Source: Agrobacterium sp. a22-2
Lineage (GTDB): Bacteria > Pseudomonadota > Alphaproteobacteria > Rhizobiales > Rhizobiaceae
DNA: 64,000 bases
Assembly (NCBI RefSeq): GCF_012276985.1
Contig: NZ_JAAXMM010000007.1
Span: 1-64,000, forward strand
Reading direction: 5' to 3'
The notes under the pieces: model-generated
The model's input: only the letters and a program-made list of their open reading frames with translations
What the model was told of the DNA's origin: nothing
The model's database searches: none
Shown: in pieces, positions 57,577 to 64,000 of the stretch
How positions within the stretch are numbered: position 1 is the first letter of the stretch
Layout of the letters: each line of letters starts with the position of its first letter
Position numbers and translations under genes: made by a program

Positions 57577-58701
57577 ATGACGCACAAGGTTTTTCTCAGC
57601 AGGCTGAAGCTTACCGATTTTCGCAACTATGCCACGGCATCCCTGGGCTTAAGCGAGCGTCACATCGTGCTGACGGGCGAGAACGGCGCAGGCAAGACCA
57701 ATCTGATGGAGGCCGTGTCCTTCCTGTCGCCGGGGCGCGGTCTCCGGCGGGCCGTGCTTGCCGATGTCGTCAGAGCGGGGGCGCCCGGCGGCTTTTCGGT
57801 CTTTGCAGAGCTGGACGGCATGGAAGGGCCAGTGGAGATCGGCACCGGGACGGAGATGGTGGAGGACGGGCAGGTCAGGCGGCTTCGGATCAACGGCACG
57901 CCGGCGCGCACAGTGGACGAGCTCACCGACCATCTGCGTGTCCTGTGGCTGACGCCGGCCATGGATGGCCTTTTTACCGGCTCCTCCTCCGATCGGCGCC
58001 GCTTTCTCGACCGCCTGGTGCTGTCGCTCGATCCGGAGCATGGCCGTCGGGCCAGCGATTTCGAGCGTGCCATGCGCAGCCGCAACCGGCTTTTGAGCGA
58101 AGGGCGCTTCGATCCGGCCTGGCTTTCGGGCATCGAGCAGCAGATGGCAGCGCTCGGAATAGCTATGGCGCTGGCCCGCCAGGAGATCATGGCCCTTCTG
58201 ATCAGCCTGATCGAGCAGCAGCGCGACGAATCCGTCTTTCCGGCCGCCTCCCTTGCCCTTTCCGGCTTTCTCGACGACGAGTTGCATCATCCGGCGATTG
58301 ATCTCGAAGATCGCTATGCTGCCATGCTGGCACAGAGTCGACCACGGGACGCCGCCGCCGGTCGCACCCTTGACGGGCCGCATCGCAGCGATCTGCTGGT
58401 ACGCCATGTCGACAAGAACATGGAGGCCGAGCGCTGTTCGACGGGCGAACAGAAGGCACTTCTGGTCGGACTGATCCTCGCCCATGCGCGGCTGGTGGCC
58501 AATATGACGGGCCACGCACCGATCCTGTTGCTCGACGAAATCGCCGCGCATCTCGATGAGGGACGGCGGGCCGCCCTTTTCGACCGGATCGATGCGCTGG
58601 GCGGCCAGGCTTTCATGACCGGCACGGACCGATCCATGTTTGCAGCCCTTCAGGATCGCGCCCAGTTCGTCACGGTCGAAGACGGCCGGTTTTCTTTCTG
58701 A
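57577..58701 (+). CDS. recF: DNA replication and repair protein RecF
   Basis: RecF, with RecO and RecR, helps to load RecA at gapped DNA. The 374-aa SMC-like ATPase starts with KVFLSRLKLTDFRNY and has Walker A GENGAGKT at residues 34-41, the signature CSTGEQKALLVGLILAHARL and Walker B ILLLDEIAAHLDE. ATG 57577 gives the conserved N-terminus; the longer open frame has none. It lies 15 bp before the moeB-like gene. Confidence 0.96.
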   Translation: MTHKVFLSRLKLTDFRNYATASLGLSERHIVLTGENGAGKTNLMEAVSFLSPGRGLRRAVLADVVRAGAPGGFSVFAELDGMEGPVEIGTGTEMVEDGQVRRLRINGTPARTVDELTDHLRVLWLTPAMDGLFTGSSSDRRRFLDRLVLSLDPEHGRRASDFERAMRSRNRLLSEGRFDPAWLSGIEQQMAALGIAMALARQEIMALLISLIEQQRDESVFPAASLALSGFLDDELHHPAIDLEDRYAAMLAQSRPRDAAAGRTLDGPHRSDLLVRHVDKNMEAERCSTGEQKALLVGLILAHARLVANMTGHAPILLLDEIAAHLDEGRRAALFDRIDALGGQAFMTGTDRSMFAALQDRAQFVTVEDGRFSF

Positions 58702-58716
58702 GAGAGGCATGCCAAC

Positions 58717-59493
58717 ATGGCAATCATGGATCCACTCAGCCAAGACGAAATTGCGCGCTATCAGCGCCATATCCTGCTTCCCGAGATCGGAGGGGCGGGC
58801 CAGCAGAAGCTCAAGCATTCGCGCGTGCTGGTCATCGGCGCCGGCGGCCTCGGATCGCCCGTTCTCCAGTATCTGGCAGCCGCCGGCGTCGGCACGCTGG
58901 GGATATCAGACGATGACCATGTGTCGCTGTCCAATCTCCAGCGCCAGGTGATCCACGACAGCGGCACGATCGGCGAGATGAAGACGCAAAGTGCTGCGGA
59001 TGCGATCGCAAGGCTCAATCCGCATGTGCGGGTGGTGCGTTTCGAGGAGCGTTTTTCGGCCGAGATGGCCGCGCTCCACCTGCCGCGCTTCGATCTGCTG
59101 ATCGACGGCTCGGACAATTTCGACACGCGCTATGCCGCCGCAGACGCGGCCGAAATCGCGCGCCTGCCGCTGGTGACCGGGGCGGTCGGCCGTTTCGACG
59201 GATCGCTCACCGTATTGAAGCCTTACGAGACCGGCGCCGATGGAAAGCCCTTGCCGCGCTACCGGGATCTTTTTCCAGCAGCCCCGCCACCGGGCCTCAT
59301 TCCATCCTGCGCCGAGGCGGGCATCGTCGGAGCGCTGACCGGCGTCATCGGAACACTGATGGCCATGGAAGCGATCAAGCTGCTGACCGGCATCGGTGAG
59401 CCGCTGGTCGGACGGTTGCTGCTCTATGATTCGCTCTCGGCACGCTTTGACACCGTGAAATACAAACGTCGCGCCACGGAGAAGACGGGCTGA
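58717..59493 (+). CDS. moeB: MoeB/ThiF-family ATP-dependent E1-like adenylyltransferase
   Basis: This enzyme adenylates the C-terminus of a small sulfur carrier (MoaD for molybdopterin, or ThiS). The 258-aa protein has the nucleotide loop GAGGLGS at residues 41-47, DDDHVSLSNLQRQ and the VPSCAEAG-type stretch (LIPSCAEAGI). The two CxxC zinc pairs of E. coli MoeB are missing: RYRD replaces CYRC and the C-terminal CPVCG is absent. Molybdopterin supply would fit the upstream CO dehydrogenase genes, but the link is inference. Its stop overlaps the next gene (TGATG). Confidence 0.87.
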   Translation: MAIMDPLSQDEIARYQRHILLPEIGGAGQQKLKHSRVLVIGAGGLGSPVLQYLAAAGVGTLGISDDDHVSLSNLQRQVIHDSGTIGEMKTQSAADAIARLNPHVRVVRFEERFSAEMAALHLPRFDLLIDGSDNFDTRYAAADAAEIARLPLVTGAVGRFDGSLTVLKPYETGADGKPLPRYRDLFPAAPPPGLIPSCAEAGIVGALTGVIGTLMAMEAIKLLTGIGEPLVGRLLLYDSLSARFDTVKYKRRATEKTG

Positions 59494-59969
59494 TGGTCGA
59501 TATCCTGCCGATAACGGGCACTTTTGAGCGCTGGGACGATCTCCTGATGCTGATCACCACAGCCTTTGCGTCGATGAACGGGGTCATCGATCCGCCATCC
59601 TCGGCTCTGGCGTTGACACCGCAATCGCTGAAGAACAAAGCCGCAGACGAGATCGCCTACATGGCCGTGCAGGATGGCATTTTGCTCGGCTGCCTTTTCT
59701 GCCGGCTGGAGCCACCCGACGGCCTCTATATCGGCAAGCTCGCGGTCGCTCCGGTAGCACAGGGTAACGGCATCGGCCGCGCCATGCTGGCGCACGCCGA
59801 GGTGCTGGCCCGCAACGAAGGACTTAAAAAGCTGCGGCTCGAGACCCGGATCGAGCTTACCGGAAATCACCGGACCTTCCAAAGCTGGGGCTTTGAGAAA
59901 ACCGCCGACCGCTGTCATCCCGGTTACGACCGGGTGACCTTTATCGAGATGGCCAAGCCGCTGTCCTGA
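59493..59969 (+). CDS. GNAT-family N-acetyltransferase
   Basis: The 158-aa protein has the acetyl-CoA-binding segment KLAVAPVAQGNGIGRAMLAHAEVLAR with the Q/R-x-x-G-x-G/A loop, then LRLETRIEL and the family's C-terminal strand. It begins at ATG 59493, sharing one base with the moeB-like stop, so the two genes should be translated together. The substrate is unknown. Confidence 0.88.
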   Translation: MVDILPITGTFERWDDLLMLITTAFASMNGVIDPPSSALALTPQSLKNKAADEIAYMAVQDGILLGCLFCRLEPPDGLYIGKLAVAPVAQGNGIGRAMLAHAEVLARNEGLKKLRLETRIELTGNHRTFQSWGFEKTADRCHPGYDRVTFIEMAKPLS

Positions 59970-59975
59970 CGAATG

Positions 59976-60980
59976 TCAGGTACGGCCCGGCAGCACGCGG
60001 TTGGGCGGCCGGTGGCCGTCGAAGAATGTGCGGATGTTGACGATGACCTTCTCGCCCATGTCGATCCGCCCCTCCATCGTGGCCGAGCCCATATGCGGCA
60101 GCAGAACGGCCTTGCCGGCCTCGGCAAGCTTCAGGAGCTTGGGATTGACGGCCGGTTCGTTCTCGAAAACGTCCAGCCCGGCGCCGGCAATCCGGCCGTC
60201 GCGCAAACACTGGATGAGCGCTGTTTCGTCGATGATATCGCCGCGGGCCGTGTTGACGATGTAGCTGGTTGGCTGCATCAGCGCCAGCCGACGGGCGGAC
60301 AGCAGATGAAAGGTCGCCGGCGTCGAGGGGCAGTTGACCGAGACGATATCGACGCGGGCCAGCATCTGGTCGAGGCTGTCCCAGTAGGTCGCCTCAAGCT
60401 CGTCCTCGGTGGCGGGGTTCACTTTCTTGCGGTTGTGATAGTGGATCGACAGGCCGAAGGCCTTGGCGCGGCGGGCGACCGCCGTGCCGATCCGGCCCAT
60501 GCCGACGATGCCGATGCGCTTGCCCCAGATTCGCCGTCCGAGCATCCAGGTTGGCGACCAGCCCGGCCATTCTCCCGGCTTGTCGGTAAGGATGCGCGAT
60601 CCCTCCGCAAGCCGCCGCGGCACGGCCAGGATGAGGGCCATGGTCATGTCGGCCGTGTCTTCCGTCAGCACGTTCGGCGTATTGGTAACGGTGATGCCCT
60701 TCTTGGCAGCGGCATCGACGTCGATATGGTCGAAGCCGTTGGAAAAGCTGGCGATCAGCTTCAGTTGCGGGCCGGCCTGCTCGATCAGCGCCGCATCGAT
60801 GCGGTCCGTCACGGTGGGGACCAGGACATCGGCCGACTTGACCGCCGCCACCAGCTCCGGCTGTGTGCGGGGGCTGTCGTCGATGTTCAACTCGGCATCG
60901 AAAAGCTCGCGCATGCGCGTTTCCACCGCATCAGGCAGTTTGCGGGTGATATAGACCTTGGGTTTTTTCCTGTTCGTCAT
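59976..60980 (-). CDS. D-2-hydroxyacid dehydrogenase (glyoxylate/hydroxypyruvate reductase-like)
   Basis: The 334-aa NAD(P)-dependent enzyme has the nucleotide fold GIVGMGRIGTAVARRAKAFG near residues 157-176. The catalytic residues are Arg in NTARGDIIDE, Glu in FENEPAVNP and His in LLPHMGSAT. It begins KPKVYITRKLPDAVETRMRELFD, close to GyaR/GhrB-type glyoxylate reductases. The exact substrate cannot be inferred. It runs convergent with the GNAT gene, 6 bp apart. Confidence 0.9.
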   Translation of the reverse strand: MTNRKKPKVYITRKLPDAVETRMRELFDAELNIDDSPRTQPELVAAVKSADVLVPTVTDRIDAALIEQAGPQLKLIASFSNGFDHIDVDAAAKKGITVTNTPNVLTEDTADMTMALILAVPRRLAEGSRILTDKPGEWPGWSPTWMLGRRIWGKRIGIVGMGRIGTAVARRAKAFGLSIHYHNRKKVNPATEDELEATYWDSLDQMLARVDIVSVNCPSTPATFHLLSARRLALMQPTSYIVNTARGDIIDETALIQCLRDGRIAGAGLDVFENEPAVNPKLLKLAEAGKAVLLPHMGSATMEGRIDMGEKVIVNIRTFFDGHRPPNRVLPGRT

Positions 60981-61177
60981 GGGGACTTTCGGCGCCTTAT
61001 TCAGAGGTCCTTAACCAGGACGGGCGATAATTTACCCGTTCAGGGCCTTTTTTCTACCAAACCCGCAGGCGAAGACAAACAAATCTCGCACCTCGGCGGG
61101 CGGATTCATCTCCGCGGAATTGGCCGGTGGCGAGCGATCGGAACAAGCCGCTGAAATCGATCACTAACGGAACAGCC

Positions 61178-61717
61178 ATGCCTAGCACTCTCATTCGCTA
61201 TTGTCTCGTCTTCTGTCTGGCGCTTTGCGGCTTGTCCGGCACGGAACCTGCGTCGGCGCAGGGTGTATCGAAGGGTTCGAGCGGGCTGCCGCTGCCGCGA
61301 TTCGTCAGCCTCAAAGCTGCCAGGGTCAACCTGCGGATCGGCCCCAGCACCGATTATGCCGTGTCGTGGCTCTACCTGAAATCGGGGCTTCCGGTAGAGA
61401 TCATCCAGGAATACGAAAACTGGCGCCGTGTTCGCGACGCCGACGGCACGGAAGGCTGGGTCAGCCAGACCCTTCTGTCGGGAGAGCGCACCGCGGTCGC
61501 CGCTCCGTGGATGAAAGCCAAGGGCGAGGACGTCTACGTCAACATGCGTCGCGATTCGCAATCGACGGCAGCCATCATCGCCAAGCTTCAGCCCGGTGTC
61601 GTGCTGAAACTCGACGAGTGCAACGGCAACTGGTGCCGGGCCGAGACGGACGGCATGGAAGGTTGGGTCGCCCAGGCCGAAATTTGGGGGGCCTATCCCG
61701 GCGAAGCCTTCAAATAA
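61178..61717 (+). CDS. Secreted protein with two bacterial SH3 domains
   Basis: From ATG 61178 the 179-aa protein has a signal peptide (LIRYCLVFCLALCGLSGTEPASAQ) and two SH3-type repeats. One is VSLKAARVNLRIGPSTDY ... WRRVRDADGTEGWVSQTLL, and the second ends GNWCRAETDGMEGWVAQAEIW. SH3_4 proteins of this kind bind cell-wall or other periplasmic ligands. A GTG at 61127 would lengthen it by 17 residues. Its end overlaps the convergent kinase gene by 8 bp. Confidence 0.88.
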   Translation: MPSTLIRYCLVFCLALCGLSGTEPASAQGVSKGSSGLPLPRFVSLKAARVNLRIGPSTDYAVSWLYLKSGLPVEIIQEYENWRRVRDADGTEGWVSQTLLSGERTAVAAPWMKAKGEDVYVNMRRDSQSTAAIIAKLQPGVVLKLDECNGNWCRAETDGMEGWVAQAEIWGAYPGEAFK

Positions 61718-62702
61718 GACCGGCCTTCTTGGCCGCCTTTTCCAGCGAACCGGACGGACGCGGGCCGATCTGCTGGATGACGATGCCGGCCGACAGGCAG
61801 CCGAGCTGTCCGCAATCGAACAGCGACCGACCTTGCGTGTAGCCGAACAGGAAGCCGGCGGCAAAGAGGTCGCCTGCCCCTGTCGTATCGACCAGATTGT
61901 CCACCCGGGTCGCCTGCACGCGGACACGCTCATCGCCGCGCAGGATAATGGCGCCCTCCTCACTCATCGTCACGGCCGCAAGCTTGCAGTCCTTGGCAAT
62001 CAGTGAAAGCGCCTCTTCGAAATCATCCGTCTGGTAAAGCGCCAGGGCCTCCTGCCGGTTGGCGAAGACGATGTCGACCGTGCCGGACCGCATCAGATCG
62101 AGGAACTCATCGCGATAACGATCAACGCAGAAGCTGTCGGACAGGGTCATCGATGTCTCCCGGCCATTGTCATGGGCGATGCGGGCACAATCGAGAATGG
62201 CCTGCTTGGCACGCGGCGGATCCCACAGATATCCCTCGAAATAGGTGACCTTCGACTGAGCGACCACTTCCGGCTCGACATCTTCCGGGCCCAGTTCGAC
62301 GCAGGCGCCGAGATAGGTGTTCATCGACCGCTCGCCGTCTTCGGTCACGAAGATCATGCTGCGGGCAGTCGGAGGCTGTTTGCCCTTGGGCTTGGTCTCG
62401 TAATGCACGCCTTGCGCGCGGATGTCATGAATGAAGATCTCGCCAAGCTGGTCGTCGGCAACCTTGCCGAAATAGGCAGCCTTGCCGCCCAGGTTGGCGA
62501 TACCGGCCGCCGTGTTGCCGGCGCTGCCGCCCGAGGCCTCAACGGCCGGGCCCATCAGGGCATAGAGCTTTTCGGCCCGCTCCGCATCGATGAGGTTCAT
62601 CGCACCTTTGGTAATGGCATTGTCGATCAGGAACTGGTCCTCACAACGGGAAATGATATCGACAATAGCATTGCCAATGGTGAGCACGTCGAATTTCGTC
62701 AT
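61710..62702 (-). CDS. PfkB-family sugar/adenosine kinase
   Basis: The 330-aa kinase starts KFDVLTIGNAIVDIISR, has the GGSAGNTAAGIANLGGKAAYFG block and the PfkB signature VDTTGAGDLFAAGFLFG with the catalytic Asp. It resembles the rhizobial/Brucella adenosine kinase-like PfkB proteins, which are probably purine ribonucleoside kinases. ATG 62702 follows AAGGATCC; the frame open upstream to 62801 is not conserved in type. It ends inside the convergent SH3 gene. Confidence 0.88.
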   Translation of the reverse strand: MTKFDVLTIGNAIVDIISRCEDQFLIDNAITKGAMNLIDAERAEKLYALMGPAVEASGGSAGNTAAGIANLGGKAAYFGKVADDQLGEIFIHDIRAQGVHYETKPKGKQPPTARSMIFVTEDGERSMNTYLGACVELGPEDVEPEVVAQSKVTYFEGYLWDPPRAKQAILDCARIAHDNGRETSMTLSDSFCVDRYRDEFLDLMRSGTVDIVFANRQEALALYQTDDFEEALSLIAKDCKLAAVTMSEEGAIILRGDERVRVQATRVDNLVDTTGAGDLFAAGFLFGYTQGRSLFDCGQLGCLSAGIVIQQIGPRPSGSLEKAAKKAGLI

Positions 62703-63191
62703 AAAGGCCGGATCCTTGCCGTTAGAAGTCCGTGTTCGGTCATACCGGTTTTTCAACACTTTGGAAGAACAAACCATCCGGAAAGCCATACTGCAGACCA
62801 ATAAACGGACCGATAACGACGGCCAAAATACCGTCCAATGGCGAAACGGTCGGCGCGCGCCGCCATGATGGCGTTCGCGTCATGCCGTTGTCACTTTCGT
62901 TGGCTATGAAGCATCTCACAAGATGCCACGGTGGGGACACGCGATTGTCCCGGTGGCGCGAGGAGCCATGATCGGTTCAATATTGCGGGACGTATGCCGA
63001 CCACGGATGGACTGGCGGCAGCGTCTCAAGTCCCGGTTTTGCCGGGCACAGGAAAGCGGGGATTGCCCCGCTTTTTTTGTTGGTCCCCATCGATCGGATC
63101 GTACCGAAGGTACCTGGCAAAGCGATTGCCAGACCTTGCGATAGGCTGTTAAACGGACGGGCGCGCCGCGATTGATGAAAGCCAGCCCTCC
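62703..63191. other. 489-bp gap between the kinase gene and the AEC transporter gene
   Basis: No credible ORF is present. The left 100 bp should carry the kinase promoter (minus strand). On the plus strand a small hairpin (CCCGG-TTTTG-CCGGG, about 63032-63046) and a strong terminator at 63053-63078 indicate that some transcript ends here; a short RNA gene in 62880-63050 is possible. The rest holds the promoter of the AEC transporter and a hairpin CTGGCA-AAGCGAT-TGCCAG. Confidence 0.5.
63053..63078 (+). terminator. Strong rho-independent terminator without an upstream gene
   Basis: AAAGCGGGG and CCCCGCTTT form a 9-bp perfect stem around ATTG, followed by seven T residues. It points to the plus strand, but the nearest plus-strand protein gene upstream ends at 61717 and the kinase gene runs the other way. 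It therefore suggests a small transcript ending here. Confidence 0.8.
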
Positions 63192-64000
63192 ATGTCCGCC
63201 ATTGCCCTGAACGTCTTTCCGATCTTCATCCTGATCCTGCTGGGTTGGATGATCGTCAAGACCGGCGTGCTGAAAGCGGATGTGGGCGACGCGCTCGGTG
63301 AATTCGTCTTCAAGATCGCCGTGCCTTTCCTGTTGTTCAATACGATCTACCAAGCCGATTTTCACGGCGCCTCGCCCTTTCGCCTGTGGATCGCCTATTT
63401 TTCCGGCGTCGCCATCACCTGGACCCTGGGACACCTGATCGCCACGACCTTCTTCGGACGGGACGCCCGTGTCGGCGTTCTGGCCGGCGTGTCCTCCGCC
63501 TTTGCCAACAACGTGTTCATTGGCCTACCTCTGGTCGGCCGCACGGTCGGCGAAGACGGTATCGTCGCGCTCTCCATCCTGCTTGCCGTGCATCTGCCGC
63601 TGATGATGGTGATCGGCACGGTGCTGATGGAAAATGCGGAGCGAAAGGTCGGCGGCGGTCCCTCGCGCGGCCTCGGCACGATCCTGCGCCAGATTGCCGC
63701 AAACCTCATCAAGAACCCGCTGATCATCGGCCTTGCCGCAGGCCTGGCGGTGCATGTTTCCGGCCTGCCGCTGCCGCAGGTGGTCTCAGGTGTCGTTGCG
63801 CAGATCGCAGGCATCGCCGCGCCGGCGGCGCTGATCTCGCTCGGCATGGCGCTCAACAAATACGGCATTTCCGGCAATCTGGGGATAGCGACAGCCACCT
63901 CTGTGCTCAAGCTCTTCGTGCTTCCGGCCTGTGTCTGGGCGGCCTGCCAGTTGCTCGGGCTGAGCTCGCAATGGACGAGTGCCATGGTTCTGACATCGGC
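63192..64000 (+). CDS. AEC (auxin efflux carrier)-family transporter, partial
   Basis: The frame from ATG 63192 runs off the right edge after 269 codons. It is highly hydrophobic, starting SAIALNVFPIFILILLGWM, with further helices such as LWIAYFSGVAITWTLGHLIA and a second repeat FVLPACVWAACQLLG near the edge. AEC/mem_trans proteins are inner-membrane carriers of about 310 aa for organic acids, auxins or amino acids; the substrate is unknown. A FANNVFIGLPLVG motif of the family is visible near residue 105. Roughly 40 residues are missing. Confidence 0.88.
   Translation, partial: MSAIALNVFPIFILILLGWMIVKTGVLKADVGDALGEFVFKIAVPFLLFNTIYQADFHGASPFRLWIAYFSGVAITWTLGHLIATTFFGRDARVGVLAGVSSAFANNVFIGLPLVGRTVGEDGIVALSILLAVHLPLMMVIGTVLMENAERKVGGGPSRGLGTILRQIAANLIKNPLIIGLAAGLAVHVSGLPLPQVVSGVVAQIAGIAAPAALISLGMALNKYGISGNLGIATATSVLKLFVLPACVWAACQLLGLSSQWTSAMVLTS

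Overview
The window is a GC-rich, densely packed alphaproteobacterial chromosome segment, most likely from the Rhizobiaceae (Rhizobium/Agrobacterium/Sinorhizobium group). This rests on gene content and order: polA next to a MarR gene with an alpha-r7-like sRNA between them, dnaK/dnaJ close to recF, two divergently regulated pca operons, a C-P lyase cluster with a DUF1045 protein and two phnE genes, and yejABEF. No IS element, prophage, tRNA, rRNA or CRISPR array is visible.

Layout. 54-5269 (minus) is coxC-coxM-coxS-coxL. It encodes a form I molybdenum/copper CO dehydrogenase (CoxL has AYRCSFR) with its MHYT-LytTR membrane regulator, and lies downstream of pncB (5321-6625). 6763-13866 (minus) carries a small membrane protein and the peptide/microcin-C-type ABC importer yejA-B-E-F. 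A vapBC-like toxin-antitoxin pair is inserted between yejE and yejF, and its toxin stop overlaps the yejF start. 14071-20079 (plus) is a metabolic and envelope block: mepA, mgsA, glk, an MsbA-like ABC exporter, dapB, gpmA.

20106-33446 is a full phosphonate island: phnF (minus), then phnGHIJKL, a hexapeptide acyltransferase, phnC, phnD, phnE1, phnE2, a DUF1045 2H-type protein, phnM and phnN (plus). Two Pho-box-like arrays and a perfect 20-bp palindrome (probable PhnF operator) precede its units. A 31-codon membrane microprotein is encoded antisense between phnI and phnJ. No phnP is present in the cluster, and the 2H-type protein is a candidate to do its job.

33443-41695 is the protocatechuate branch of the beta-ketoadipate pathway: pcaIJFB controlled by divergent pcaR, and pcaDCHG controlled by divergent pcaQ, each with a recognisable operator. 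Together they turn protocatechuate into succinyl-CoA and acetyl-CoA. 41708-45511 holds polA, the sRNA candidate and the MarR gene.

45615-49113 has an M20 peptidase, a YbaK-type editing protein and a run of very small proteins (DUF883, 61 aa, 24 aa, 50 aa). Then come a class A penicillin-binding protein, dnaK with a sigma-32-like promoter, a secreted protein wedged between dnaK and dnaJ, a small membrane protein/TetR divergent pair, slyX, a two-TM protein, recF, a MoeB-like E1 enzyme lacking the zinc cysteines, a GNAT enzyme, a 2-hydroxyacid dehydrogenase, an SH3-domain secreted protein, a PfkB/adenosine-type kinase, and a partial AEC transporter that runs off the right edge.

All functional names come from recognising motifs and gene order by eye. 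No database search was run.
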